NCBI RefSeq assembly: GCF_040790665.1
Contig: NZ_CP160849.1
Coordinates: 124,001-188,000, forward strand
Length of the DNA stretch: 64,000 bases
Origin: Sulfitobacter pontiacus
Lineage (GTDB): Bacteria > Pseudomonadota > Alphaproteobacteria > Rhodobacterales > Rhodobacteraceae
Direction: 5' to 3'
A model generated the notes under the pieces. That model did not search any database. It saw nothing but the letters and a program-made list of their open reading frames with translations, and was not told the DNA's origin. The translations under genes were made by a program, and so were the position numbers. How positions within the stretch are numbered: the stretch's first letter is position 1; the number at the start of each line of letters is the position of its first letter. This document shows positions 1 through 9,064 of the stretch, piece after piece.

Positions 1-385
1 GTGGGCGTTGCACTTCGGCGTAATGCGCTTCTACCAATGTCCAGATGGCCAGCGCATCAAAGCCCTTCATGTCGCAGCAGCCGCGCCCGTAATAGCGCCC
101 GTCCCGTTCGACCACGGTGAAAGGGTCGCTGTCCCAGGGCTGGCCGTCCACCGGCACCACATCGGTATGCCCCGACAGGACCACCGCGCCCTCTTCCCAC
201 GGGCCCACATGGGCGAAAAGCGCATGTTTGGGTTGATCGGGGTGGATATAGCGATGGGACGCGATGCCGTGGCTTTCAAGGTAATCGGCCACCCAGTCGA
301 TCAGCGGGATATTCGTATCCCGCGACACAGTGGGAAAGCTGACGAGTTTTTCCATCAGCTCGAACGGGGTCATGCGCGCAGTCAT
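1..385 (-). CDS. argE: M20 family peptidase, acetylornithine deacetylase-like (partial)
   Basis: Only the N-terminal 128 or so residues are in the window; the rest lies beyond the left edge. The protein starts MTARMTPFELMEKLVSFPTV, a typical ArgE/DapE-family beginning. The first metal-binding motif GHTDVVPVDG and the second block GRGCCDMKG, with its metal-binding aspartate, are both visible. Members of this zinc hydrolase family remove N-acyl groups from amino acids such as acetylornithine. The ATG at 385 lies 12 nt after the stop of the ABC transporter ATPase gene, so the two are probably co-transcribed. That context suggests a role in breaking down imported peptides or acylated amino acids rather than arginine synthesis, but this is inference. 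Confidence 0.85.
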   Translation of the reverse strand, partial: MTARMTPFELMEKLVSFPTVSRDTNIPLIDWVADYLESHGIASHRYIHPDQPKHALFAHVGPWEEGAVVLSGHTDVVPVDGQPWDSDPFTVVERDGRYYGRGCCDMKGFDALAIWTLVEAHYAEVQRP

Positions 386-397
386 TTATGTGGTCCT

Positions 398-2230
398 TTA
401 GTATCCGCTATCGGTGATCAAGACCTGATGGCCGGGGGATACGGTTTTGTAAACAGAGGGTTCCGCGACATAGCTTGTCGGATGGATCGGGGACGGGATC
501 GGCTTGAAGTTCAGCTCGCTTTCCTTTTTGCGACGCCGTGGATCGGCGATGGGGACGGCTTTCATCAAGGCCTGCGTATAGGGGTGCTGCGGGTTTTCAA
601 ACACCTGCGACCGCGTGCCCATTTCTACGATCCGGCCCAGATACATCACGCCGACGTGGTGGCTGACCCGTTCGACCACAGCCATATCGTGGCTGATGAA
701 CAGGAAGGACAGCCCCATTTCCGCTTGCAGCTCCAGCATCAGATTGACCACCTGCGCCTGCACCGACACATCCAGCGCCGACACGGCTTCATCCGCGACG
801 ATCAGCTTGGGGTTCAGCGCTAAGGCCCGCGCGATGGCGACGCGCTGGCGCTGACCACCTGACAGCTCGTGCGGGAAGCGGCGCATGAAGCTGCGCGGCA
901 GTTCCACACGGTCAAACAGCATCTCGATGCGTTTGGTCAGTTCGGCCCCCTTGAGCGTGCCATAATTGTGGATCGGTTCGGCCACCTGATCCGACAGCTG
1001 CATCTGCGGATTGAGCGAGGCAAACGGGTCCTGAAAGATCATCTGCATGTCCAGTCGCGCCTTGTGCAGGCCACGTGAATCCAGTGCCATGATGTCTTTG
1101 CCATCGAGGTTGACCTCGCCGGACTGGGGGTCGACCAGCCGCAGCAAGGACCGCCCCGCCGTAGATTTTCCGCAGCCGGATTCCCCCACAAGGCTTAGCG
1201 TTTGGCCCTTGTTGATGGTAAACGACAGGTCCTCGACCGCATGGACATTGGCGACGGTGCGGCGCAGGAAGCCGCCCTGCACCGGAAAGCGCGTGGTCAG
1301 GTTCTTGACCGTCAGCAGCGTTTCCTCTGTGCCCTTGATAGGTTTGATCTCTTTATCCGCCGTCCCGAGCAGTTTCATCGGTTCGGGATAGGGTTTGCCG
1401 CGCATCTCGCCCAGCTTGGGGACGGCGGCCAGCAACGCCTTGGTATAGGGGTGTTGGGGGTTTTCGAAAATTTCCTCGACCGTGCCTTCTTCGACCTTGT
1501 TACCGCGGAACATGACAACGACGCGATCGGCCATTTGGGCGACAACGGCCATGTCATGGGTGATGAACATGACGGCGGTGCCGGTCTCGCGTTTCAAGCG
1601 GTCGATCAGCGCGAGGATTTCGGCCTGAATGGTCACATCCAGCGCGGTGGTGGGTTCATCCGCGATCAACAGCCGCGGCGAACAGGCCAGCGCCATGGCA
1701 ATCACCACACGCTGGCGCATCCCGCCCGACAGTTCGTGCGGGTATTGCGCAAGACGGCGGGCCGGTTCGGGGATGCGGACCTGGGTCAGAAGCTCCAGCG
1801 CGCGGGCCTCTGCCTGCGCCTTGGACATGTTCTTGTGCAGGCGCAGCCCTTCGGTCAGCTGGCGACCGACGGTAAAGACAGGGTTCAGCGCTGTCATCGG
1901 TTCCTGAAAGATCATCCCGATCTCATTGCCGCGAATATCGCGCATCACATCCTGATCTGTGCGCGCCAAATCGACAGCGGGATCGTTCTGGCGCTCAAAT
2001 AATAGGCGCCCACCCGCAATTTTTCCGCCGCCGAACTCGACCAGACGCATCAGCGACAGCGAGGACACCGATTTACCCGAGCCGGATTCGCCCACAACGC
2101 AGACAGTTTCACCCGCATTGATGTCAAAGCTGACGTTCTCCACACCTAGAACGGGTCCGTCCTGGGTTTGAAATTCGACCCTAAGCTCTTGAATTTGCGC
2201 GATTGGTGTCGGCGTTGCCTCGTCTAGCAT
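398..2230 (-). CDS. Peptide ABC transporter, fused double ATP-binding protein (DppD-DppF type)
   Basis: This 610-residue cytoplasmic protein carries two complete nucleotide-binding domains in one chain. The first has Walker A GESGSGKS, signature LSGGMRQR and Walker B LLIADEPTTALD. The second has GESGCGKS, LSGGQRQR and LIVADEAVSALD. Each is followed by the oligopeptide-transporter C-terminal extension with an NPQHPYT motif. It would energise the two permeases encoded divergently at 4400-6458 with the binding protein at 2540. The ATG at 2230 is chosen because a GGAAAA ribosome site lies 7 nt upstream; the frame stays open to 2287, but the extra residues look non-conserved. The substrate is probably di- or oligopeptides; glutathione (GsiA-like) cannot be excluded. 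Confidence 0.93.
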   Translation of the reverse strand: MLDEATPTPIAQIQELRVEFQTQDGPVLGVENVSFDINAGETVCVVGESGSGKSVSSLSLMRLVEFGGGKIAGGRLLFERQNDPAVDLARTDQDVMRDIRGNEIGMIFQEPMTALNPVFTVGRQLTEGLRLHKNMSKAQAEARALELLTQVRIPEPARRLAQYPHELSGGMRQRVVIAMALACSPRLLIADEPTTALDVTIQAEILALIDRLKRETGTAVMFITHDMAVVAQMADRVVVMFRGNKVEEGTVEEIFENPQHPYTKALLAAVPKLGEMRGKPYPEPMKLLGTADKEIKPIKGTEETLLTVKNLTTRFPVQGGFLRRTVANVHAVEDLSFTINKGQTLSLVGESGCGKSTAGRSLLRLVDPQSGEVNLDGKDIMALDSRGLHKARLDMQMIFQDPFASLNPQMQLSDQVAEPIHNYGTLKGAELTKRIEMLFDRVELPRSFMRRFPHELSGGQRQRVAIARALALNPKLIVADEAVSALDVSVQAQVVNLMLELQAEMGLSFLFISHDMAVVERVSHHVGVMYLGRIVEMGTRSQVFENPQHPYTQALMKAVPIADPRRRKKESELNFKPIPSPIHPTSYVAEPSVYKTVSPGHQVLITDSGY

Positions 2231-2268
2231 GGTATTTTCCAGCGCTTCTCGTTTAATCAATTTGACGA

Positions 2269-2297
2269 CGCTAAGGCACTTCGTCATCTGGTGTCAA
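2269..2297 (-). promoter_or_regulatory. Possible sigma-70 promoter for the ABC ATPase operon
   Basis: Read on the minus strand, a perfect TTGACA (2292-2297) is followed after 17 nt by the weak -10 candidate TTAGCG. The start codon is about 39 nt further on. Only the -35 is convincing. Confidence 0.3.
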
Positions 2298-2464
2298 ATC
2301 GGTCCAAGGGACCGCTAACATCCGCTGCTTTGGAGGCTTGCATTTTTCTTCAAACCTGTTTCGATGCTTCGACGTTATTGGCGTGGCTGGAAAAACGGGC
2401 GTTTTGGCGGGCATCCCTGTCTGTCGCAGCACCCTGCCCCCGGCCGTGATCAAGATTGACGTTT

Positions 2465-2493
2465 TTGGCATTGCCAGAAAAGACAGACTATAA
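2465..2493 (+). promoter_or_regulatory. Probable sigma-70 promoter for the peptide-binding protein gene
   Basis: TTGGCA (2465-2470), a 17-nt spacer and CTATAA (2488-2493) form a good promoter 47 nt before the ATG at 2540. The 309-bp region between the divergent genes (2231-2539) holds this promoter and the weaker opposing one. I see no convincing gene in it. Confidence 0.5.
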
Positions 2494-2539
2494 AAAAAGG
2501 CACCTCAAAAAACCAACGGTGTCCAACAAGGAGTAAGCT

Positions 2540-4261
2540 ATGAACATGAAAACCCTGTTACTGGGAGCCGCGGCTTCGGTAGCGATTGCCCCCGCCGCAT
2601 TCGGCGCCGCCCACGAGGGCGAGCGTGGACGCGACGGCGAGGTGAAAGTTATCTACTGGCAAGCGCCCTCGATCATGACCCCCTATCTGTCGGGCGGCAC
2701 AAAAGACCTCGAGGCGGCGAGCCTCGTGCTGGAGCCGATGGGCCGCTATGACGAAACCGGCGCGTTGGTCCCCTATCTGGCGACCGAGATTCCCACCGTT
2801 GAAAACGGCGGCGTGGCCGAAGACCTGAAATCCATCACCTGGAAGCTGAAAGAGGGCCTGGTTTGGTCCGACGGCACGCCGGTGACCTCGGCGGACCTGA
2901 AATTCACCGCTGAATACTGTATGCACCCCGAAGGCGGTTGCGCGCAGGCGTCGAAGTTCGATGGTGTTGAAAGCATCGATATTGTGGATGATCTGACGGT
3001 TACCGTTCATTTCACCGACGCCAAGCCAAACCCTTATGGCCCGTTCATGGGCGCGCAATCACCGATCATTCAGGCCGCGCAGTTCAAGGACTGCCTGGGC
3101 GCGAAAGCCCCCGAATGTACCGAAGCCAACTTTAACCCCATCGGCACCGGCCCGTTCCGCGTGACAGATTTCCGTCCCAATGACGTGATCCAGATGGAAG
3201 CCAACCCCAACTACCGTGACCCCAGCAAACCTGCGTTCGCGACACTGACCCTCAAGGGCGGTGGTGATGCGAATGCCGCGGGTCGTGCGGTGATGGAAAC
3301 CGGCGAATACGACTATGCCTGGAACATGCAGCTGGCCCCCGATGTGCTGGCGAAAATGGCCGAAGGCGGCAAGGGTCAGGCGATCTCTGCATTCGGGACA
3401 TTGGTCGAACGGATCGAGATGAACCTGACAGACCCATCGCCGGACCTGCCAGAGGGCGAACGCTCCACCGTGGCGCATCCGCACCCCATCCTGTCCGACT
3501 TTAAGGTCCGCAAGGCGCTGTCCATGGCGATCGACCGTCCTTTGCTGGTCGAGGTCGGCTATGGCCAGGCGGGTCGCGCGACCTGTAACCTCGTGCCCGC
3601 GCCCGAGCTGTATGCCTCCGACAACACCGAATGTCTGACGCAGGATCTGGAAGGCGCGAAAGCCCTGCTGGAAGAAGCCGGCTGGACCGACACCAATGGC
3701 GACGGCATCCGCGACAAAGACGGTGAAAAACTGTCCCTGCTGTACCAGACCTCGACCAACGCTGTCCGTCAGGATTTCCAGGCGCTGATCAAAGACTGGT
3801 GGAACCAGATCGGTGTCGAAGTCGAACTGCGCAACCTTGATGCGTCGGTCTTCTTTGGGGGTGACCCCGGTTCGCCCGATACCTTCCAGAAGTTCTATGC
3901 CGACGTTGAAATGTACGCGAACAACTTTGACGGCACCGATCCGCAGGCTTACCTGTCTGCCTATCGCTGTGGCAACGAGCCCAAGCCTTCCAGCCAGTGG
4001 CAGGGTGAAAACATCAACCGTTTCTGCAACGAAGAATATGACGCGTTGCTGGACGAACTGTCGCGCACGGGCGAGTTGGACAAGCGTGGCGAGATCGCCA
4101 AGCAGCTGAACAACATCATCACACGTGACACGATGACCATCGTTCCGCTGGTCGACCGTGGTCGGGTTTCCGCTGCGTCCAACACTCTGGGCGGCGTGAT
4201 CCTGAACACATGGGATTCCGAACTGTGGAATGCCGCCGACTGGTACCGCGTGAAAGAATAA
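2540..4261 (+). CDS. Peptide ABC transporter substrate-binding protein (SBP_bac_5 family)
   Basis: This 573-residue periplasmic solute-binding protein captures peptides and delivers them to the permeases encoded downstream. It begins with a short signal peptide (residues 1 to about 23, ending in a small-residue AFGA-type site) and continues with a family 5 extracellular solute-binding fold. Recognisable parts are the early WQAPSIMTPYLSGG segment, WKLKEGLVWSDGTPVT near residue 95, and GTGPFRV near 197, a hallmark of the family. The length fits the DppA/OppA class. A strong AAGGAG ribosome site precedes the ATG. It is the first gene of a plus-strand operon with two permeases, separated from them by a hairpin that probably sets a higher binding-protein level. 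Confidence 0.93.
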   Translation: MNMKTLLLGAAASVAIAPAAFGAAHEGERGRDGEVKVIYWQAPSIMTPYLSGGTKDLEAASLVLEPMGRYDETGALVPYLATEIPTVENGGVAEDLKSITWKLKEGLVWSDGTPVTSADLKFTAEYCMHPEGGCAQASKFDGVESIDIVDDLTVTVHFTDAKPNPYGPFMGAQSPIIQAAQFKDCLGAKAPECTEANFNPIGTGPFRVTDFRPNDVIQMEANPNYRDPSKPAFATLTLKGGGDANAAGRAVMETGEYDYAWNMQLAPDVLAKMAEGGKGQAISAFGTLVERIEMNLTDPSPDLPEGERSTVAHPHPILSDFKVRKALSMAIDRPLLVEVGYGQAGRATCNLVPAPELYASDNTECLTQDLEGAKALLEEAGWTDTNGDGIRDKDGEKLSLLYQTSTNAVRQDFQALIKDWWNQIGVEVELRNLDASVFFGGDPGSPDTFQKFYADVEMYANNFDGTDPQAYLSAYRCGNEPKPSSQWQGENINRFCNEEYDALLDELSRTGELDKRGEIAKQLNNIITRDTMTIVPLVDRGRVSAASNTLGGVILNTWDSELWNAADWYRVKE

Positions 4262-4276
4262 TCACGCCCAAGCTCA

Positions 4277-4303
4277 GAGGAGCACGCAGCGCGCGTGCTC
4301 CTC
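4277..4303 (+). promoter_or_regulatory. Intercistronic hairpin between binding protein and permease genes
   Basis: GAGGAGCACGC (4277-4287) and GCGTGCTCCTC (4293-4303) form a perfect 11-bp stem with a 5-nt loop, 15 nt after the binding-protein stop. No T tract follows, so it is more likely an mRNA-stabilising or partial-attenuation element than a full terminator. Such hairpins are common after binding-protein genes of ABC operons. Confidence 0.6.
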
Positions 4304-4399
4304 ATGACTTGATGCCTGTGTGAATGTGTGCGAAATCGCGCCTCCCTTCGATTTTGACATGCTTCCCCTCCCCTAGACCGACTTGCAAAGGCGCTGTGC

Positions 4400-5467
4400 A
4401 TGCTGACCTTCACCATTCGTCGACTACTTTTGTCGATACCAACGCTTTTGTTTATCAGCCTGGTAATCTTCCTGCTGTTGCAACTGGCCCCCGGCGATCC
4501 GATGGCCCAGGTGCCGCTGACAGTCCCACCAGAGGTAAAACAGAAAATGCGCGAGGCGCTTGGCCTCGGGCAGCCGATCTATGTGCAATACTATAAATGG
4601 CTGATCCAGTTCTTCTGGGTTGAACCGCAGGTCTTCATCGACTGGGCCACCCGCGACAGCTTCCTGCTGGGCTGGCTGCCCGACACCAGCCTGTCGACCT
4701 TTATTGACCCCGACACAGGTGCTGTGCGCCCCGTACAGCGTGCGATCAGCTGGCAGACCCGCAGCCCGATCATGGATATCGTGATCCAGCGGATGCCGCA
4801 GACGCTTTGGGTGGTTGGGCTTAGCTATATCGTGGGCATCCTGATCGCGATACCGATTGGCATCTATTCGGCCTACCGTCACTATTCACTATTCGATCAA
4901 GCGGGCACCTTTGTCACCATGATCGGCTTTTCGATCCCGCCCTTCTTCACCGGGCCGCTGCTGATCGTGATTTTCTCGGTCTCGCTGGGGTGGTTGCCGT
5001 CGATCTATGACACGACCCATGTCGTGACCGACTGGGAGAGTTTCAAAATCCAGTTCATGCAGATGATCATGCCCGTGATGGTGCTGGCGCTGCAAACCAC
5101 CGCACAGATCAGCCGCTATATGCGCGGCGCGATGCTGGACAACCTGAACCAGGACTATGTGCGCACCGCCCGCGCCAAGGGGCTGCGCGAGAAATCGGTC
5201 GTTCTGGTCCATGTGCTGCGCAACTCGATGATCCCAGTGGTCACGGTGATTGCCCTTGGCATGCCCGCGATCTTTGGCGGCGCGATCATTACCGAGAATG
5301 TGTTCAAAGTGAATGGGATCGGGCAGCTGCTGCTGACCGCGCTTTTTGCCAACGACCTGCCGATGGTGATGACGCTGACCTTTATCTTCGCCATCCTCAT
5401 CGTTCTATTCAACCTGATTGCCGATGTTCTATACGGCCTGCTTGACCCAAGGATCCGCTATGACTGA
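4400..5467 (+). CDS. Peptide ABC transporter permease (DppB type)
   Basis: This 355-residue inner-membrane permease matches the DppB/OppB family. An N-terminal transmembrane segment (about 10-30) is followed by the family signature LQLAPGDPM. A long periplasmic loop with several Trp residues comes next, then a five-helix core from about residue 130. The EAA loop near residues 250-270 (RTARAKGL) contacts the ATPase. It ends LLDPRIRYD, typical for the family. Its last 8 bases overlap the start of the second permease gene, so the two are translationally coupled. The N-terminal periplasmic loop is longer than in E. coli DppB, as often seen in alphaproteobacterial members. Confidence 0.93.
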   Translation: MLTFTIRRLLLSIPTLLFISLVIFLLLQLAPGDPMAQVPLTVPPEVKQKMREALGLGQPIYVQYYKWLIQFFWVEPQVFIDWATRDSFLLGWLPDTSLSTFIDPDTGAVRPVQRAISWQTRSPIMDIVIQRMPQTLWVVGLSYIVGILIAIPIGIYSAYRHYSLFDQAGTFVTMIGFSIPPFFTGPLLIVIFSVSLGWLPSIYDTTHVVTDWESFKIQFMQMIMPVMVLALQTTAQISRYMRGAMLDNLNQDYVRTARAKGLREKSVVLVHVLRNSMIPVVTVIALGMPAIFGGAIITENVFKVNGIGQLLLTALFANDLPMVMTLTFIFAILIVLFNLIADVLYGLLDPRIRYD

Positions 5468-6458
5468 GCAAGCCACCCCCGCAAGCCCGATCGAGGCCGA
5501 CATCGAACTCTATGGCGCGCTGGTCGATAAAGAGCCGCAAAAGCCGCCGCGCAGCCAGTGGATCGACGTCTGGCAGCAGTTCCGCAAGCACAAGGGCGCT
5601 GTCTTTGGCGGAGGCTTCTTGCTGTTCATCACCCTCGCGGTGTTGTTCGGCCCCTACCTTTGGGATGTCGACCCCAAGGCGTTGGATATCCGCAACAAGA
5701 ACTGGCGCCCCGTGTATCAACTGCTGTTCGACAGCGAGGCCAAGGCCGGTTGGGCGCATCCCTTTGGCACCGACCAGCTGGGCCGTGATATCATGGCACA
5801 GATGATCGCCGGCGGGCGGGTGTCTATGGCGGTGGGCTGGCTGGCCATGGGACTGGCGCTGGTCATCGGATCGGCCATCGGCGTCATCTCGGGCTATTTC
5901 AAACGGCTCGATTTCTGGCTGATGCGCTTTACCGATCTGGTTCTGTCGCTGCCGATCCTGCCGCTGACGCTGCTGGCGGTGACCCTGTTCCGGCAGCCGC
6001 TCAACGCACGGTTTGGCCCCGAAGGCGGGATGTTCATCCTAATCGTCGGCATCATCGGTCTGACCTCGTGGATGCAGACCGCGCGGATCGTGCGCGGTGA
6101 CATTCTGGCGCTGAAAGAGCGCGAGTTCATCCTCGCCGCGCGGTCCATCGGGACGCGGTCGGGCAAGATCATCCGCAAGCACCTGCTGCCCAACGTCATC
6201 TCTCCGATCATGGTCTCGGCCACGCTGGGACTGGCGACCGCGATCATCACCGAAAGCGCGCTGAGCTTTCTGGGCGTCGGCTTCCCGTCGGACTATCCGA
6301 CATGGGGCAAGCTCTTGTCCGATGCCGTGTCACGGATGCAGGAATTCCCCGAGCGGGTGATCCTGCCCGGCGTCGCGATCTCGCTGACCGTGCTGAGCGT
6401 GAACTATCTTGGCGACGGGCTACGTGACGCGCTGGACCCGCGGCTGCGCGGACGGTGA
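5460..6458 (+). CDS. Peptide ABC transporter permease (DppC type)
   Basis: This 332-residue partner permease is of the DppC/OppC family. A cytoplasmic N-terminal region with RSQWIDVWQQFRKHKGAVFG leads into the first transmembrane helix. A loop containing HPFGTDQLGRD, the classic DppC signature, follows, and then five more helices. The EAA motif (REFILAARSIG) is near residue 220. It ends with GDGLRDALDPRLRGR, again typical. The ATG at 5460 overlaps the preceding gene by 8 bp. The same frame is open back to 5418, but only MTEQATPAS gives a sensible N-terminus. It forms the heterodimeric channel with the 4400-5467 product. Confidence 0.93.
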   Translation: MTEQATPASPIEADIELYGALVDKEPQKPPRSQWIDVWQQFRKHKGAVFGGGFLLFITLAVLFGPYLWDVDPKALDIRNKNWRPVYQLLFDSEAKAGWAHPFGTDQLGRDIMAQMIAGGRVSMAVGWLAMGLALVIGSAIGVISGYFKRLDFWLMRFTDLVLSLPILPLTLLAVTLFRQPLNARFGPEGGMFILIVGIIGLTSWMQTARIVRGDILALKEREFILAARSIGTRSGKIIRKHLLPNVISPIMVSATLGLATAIITESALSFLGVGFPSDYPTWGKLLSDAVSRMQEFPERVILPGVAISLTVLSVNYLGDGLRDALDPRLRGR

Positions 6459-6480
6459 TCCGGATCGGACCGTCGCCTTT

Positions 6481-6540
6481 TGGGGCTTCTGTCGGGTTTG
6501 AGTATTTGAAAAAGGGTGAAGGGGGGCTGCGGCCTCCCTT
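6481..6540 (-). repeat. Gene-end repeat, copy A
   Basis: Read on the minus strand, this contains TTTTTCAAATACTC (core 6500-6513) flanked by a G/C-rich hairpin-like tail. It resembles the elements at 15676, 31129, 53596 and 62648. It lies just after the permease operon and before the YeeE gene. Confidence 0.4.
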
Positions 6541-6622
6541 TGTCGTGGGGGCGCAAAAGGCTTGAACTTGGGCGGTTTACGCGTCAGGGAACTGGCGTGC
6601 TGTCGTCAAGGGGATCACGGGG

Positions 6623-7657
6623 ATGTTTGAACAATTCGGTTTTGAGACCACCACACCGCAACAGGCGGCTGTCTGGTTCGCGCTGGCGGTTGGGGTGATT
6701 TTTGGCATACTCGGGCAGATTACCAAATTCTGTTTTCGCCGCTCTCTGATTGGCGAGGACCGGCGCGCCGCCAAAGGGGTCTGGCTGACAGCGCTGGCCT
6801 TTGCCGTCCTGGGGACGCAGGTCGCGGTCGCCATGGGCTGGATCAGCTTTGCCGAACACCGCTTTATGGTGCCGGATGTGCCCTATCTCGCGATTGGCAT
6901 CGGCGGCCTGCTTTTTGGCGCGGGGATGGTGTTGACGCGGGGCTGTATCTCTCGGCTGACCATTCTGGCGGGCTCCGGCAATTTGCGCGCGGCGTTGGTC
7001 GTGGTTGTCTTTGCCGTTGTGGCCCATGCCACGTTGAAAGGCGTGCTGGCCCCGATGCGCGTGGCGCTTGGCGGTGTGACCCTTGGGCTTGGCGATTACG
7101 TCAGCCTTGCCGCCCTGCCCGGGGGGGTGATGCTATGGGGCGGGCTGATCGTGGTGGCGGCCCTTGCCGTGGCGCTGCGATCGGGCAATCGCTGGACCCA
7201 TCTGGTGATGGCGGCAATGATTGGCCTGCTGGTCCCGCTGGCCTGGGTCGGGACGGGGTTTATCCTGTTTGACGCATTCGACCCGATCGCGATGGAAAGC
7301 CTGTCGTTCACCTCTCCTTCGGCCGATGCGCTGTTCTGGGTGGTGGCCAGCAGTTCGATCCCCGCGGGCTTTGGCGTCGGGCTTTTGGGGGGCGTGGCTC
7401 TGGGGGCCTGCGCGTCGAGCCTGATCTTTGGCGGCTTTGGCTGGCAAAGCTTCGAGACACCCGCCCAGACGGGCCGCTATCTGACCGGAGCGGCTTTGAT
7501 GGGTGTGGGCGGTGTACTGGCGGGTGGCTGCACGCTGGGGGCCGGATTGTCCGGCGTGCCCACGCTGTCCCTTGCCGCTATCCTTGCGATTGTGATGATC
7601 GGTGTCGGCGTGCTGGCGATGCATGCCTTCCTGCGCGCAACACCAGCGGGCAGCTGA
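6623..7657 (+). CDS. YeeE/YedE family sulfur-compound transporter
   Basis: This 344-residue polytopic inner-membrane protein has about ten hydrophobic helices. It has the YeeE/YedE signatures ITKFCFRR (Cys37), LTRGCISR (Cys108), GACASS (Cys263) and GGCTLGAGLSG (Cys303). Characterised relatives such as TsuA import thiosulfate through a pathway lined by conserved cysteines, and the equivalent cysteines seem present here. The ATG follows a GGGGAT ribosome site. The gene faces a DUF3422 gene with only 2 nt between their stops. A persulfide-dioxygenase-like MBL gene lies nearby. Import of thiosulfate or another sulfane-sulfur compound is inferred from the family only. Confidence 0.88.
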   Translation: MFEQFGFETTTPQQAAVWFALAVGVIFGILGQITKFCFRRSLIGEDRRAAKGVWLTALAFAVLGTQVAVAMGWISFAEHRFMVPDVPYLAIGIGGLLFGAGMVLTRGCISRLTILAGSGNLRAALVVVVFAVVAHATLKGVLAPMRVALGGVTLGLGDYVSLAALPGGVMLWGGLIVVAALAVALRSGNRWTHLVMAAMIGLLVPLAWVGTGFILFDAFDPIAMESLSFTSPSADALFWVVASSSIPAGFGVGLLGGVALGACASSLIFGGFGWQSFETPAQTGRYLTGAALMGVGGVLAGGCTLGAGLSGVPTLSLAAILAIVMIGVGVLAMHAFLRATPAGS

Positions 7658-7659
7658 CC

Positions 7660-8943
7660 CTATTTGATCTTGTGGCGCAGGCGGCGCAACAGCCCCCAGA
7701 CCAGCACCACCACCACCGGGACGGCCCCTGCCGAGAGCGTGCCCTTACTGACCCCGATACGGTCGGCCAGCGGGTAGAGCATATAGCCCACCAGTGACAC
7801 CGCGTAATAGCTGATCGCGACCACGGACAGCCCTTCGACCGTGTGTTGTAGGCGCAGTTGCAGGTCAGAGCGTTTGTCCATGCTGGCCAATATCGCCTGA
7901 TTTTGCGCGGATCGTTCCACATCGACCCGTGTCCGCAACAATTCGGCCGCGCGGCTGGCGCGGGCGGACATTTTATTGAGCCGTGTTTCCGAGGATGTGA
8001 CCGTACGCATCGCAGGCTCGTAGCGGCGCATCATGAATTCATCAAACCCTTGCCGCGCCATGAACCGCGTTTCGCGCAAAGCCCCGATCCGCTGTGCGAC
8101 GATAGCTTGATACGCCTCTGTCGCGCCCAGACGGTAAGACGCATCGGCCGAAAGCGCCTCTAGCCCGACAGAGATATCCAGCAGCCGGTGCAGCGTGTCT
8201 TCGGCCATGGCAGAGGTGCCTGCCATACCCGCCATCAGATCGTTCAGCTCTGCATCGATACGGTCCAACTGCCCCGCGAATTCGCGCACCTTGGCAAAAC
8301 CGAGCATCGACATGGATTTATAGGTCTCTATCTCGCACAGACGTTGCACGATGCGGCCCAAGCGGCGGCTGCCCGTGCCTTCGCTGGCAAAGATTGCCAT
8401 GCGCATGTGGCCCGCGGGGTCGATACGGAAATCGCTGGCGATGACGGCAGCATCTTCAAGCACCGATGCCACGGCGAGGCTTTCGGGGACGAACCAGTCT
8501 TGCAACGCCTCGGCGATCTGCGCGTCCTGTGGCGGACGGGGCACCAGCCGCAGCAGAATAGAGGTGATCCGCTGCGCGTTCAGGCCCGCGCGCCAATCCT
8601 GCGGGAAGACATCAAACTCTGCCGGATCAAAGGGGCGCTGGCCGAGCTGATCCAGAAACACGGTATAGGTCACGAATTCGGTATGCTGCTCCCACTTCAG
8701 CGTGTATTTCCCCATCGGGCCGAAATAATGGGTCGCGTCCGCGGCGGGCAGCGGCGCACCATAATGGGCCAAGAGATCACGAAGCTGTTGCAGATCGACA
8801 GACCGGTCCCGCCGCGCGGCCTCCCCCAAGGGGCGCACGGCCAGATAGGCCGCAACATGGGGTGCGGTGAGCGAGGGGAACGGGCGGGCGTGCAGCTCGC
8901 TATTGAGCGTATAGCGCAGGGGGTGATCGTCGAGGGCGGGCAC
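7660..8943 (-). CDS. DUF3422 family membrane protein
   Basis: This 427-residue protein begins with the DUF3422 hallmark HPLRYTLNSELHARPFP and ends with two hydrophobic segments (about 375-395 and 403-420). That suggests a large cytoplasmic domain anchored by a C-terminal hairpin. A predominantly helical region lies between residues 220 and 370. No catalytic motif is obvious and the function of the family is not known to me. The start is a GTG at 8943, preceded by AGAAAG with 8 nt spacing; no in-frame ATG fits the conserved N-terminus. It lies 121 nt downstream of the MBL-fold gene and may be co-transcribed with it. Confidence 0.82.
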   Translation of the reverse strand: MPALDDHPLRYTLNSELHARPFPSLTAPHVAAYLAVRPLGEAARRDRSVDLQQLRDLLAHYGAPLPAADATHYFGPMGKYTLKWEQHTEFVTYTVFLDQLGQRPFDPAEFDVFPQDWRAGLNAQRITSILLRLVPRPPQDAQIAEALQDWFVPESLAVASVLEDAAVIASDFRIDPAGHMRMAIFASEGTGSRRLGRIVQRLCEIETYKSMSMLGFAKVREFAGQLDRIDAELNDLMAGMAGTSAMAEDTLHRLLDISVGLEALSADASYRLGATEAYQAIVAQRIGALRETRFMARQGFDEFMMRRYEPAMRTVTSSETRLNKMSARASRAAELLRTRVDVERSAQNQAILASMDKRSDLQLRLQHTVEGLSVVAISYYAVSLVGYMLYPLADRIGVSKGTLSAGAVPVVVVLVWGLLRRLRHKIK

Positions 8944-9064
8944 GATGCGGGCTTTCTACAAGGGGTCAATCAAAGCAGTCTATCGTGACCACCGCCATTC
9001 GCCTAGATATATTTCACATATCTTTCATAGGGTTAACCGTATACCGCGGAATACCGGACCGGTT

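Noticed and set aside
2271-2471. Minus-strand frame of 66 codons upstream of the ABC ATPase gene
   Set aside because: It has no ribosome site, overlaps the opposing promoter region and has no protein-like pattern.
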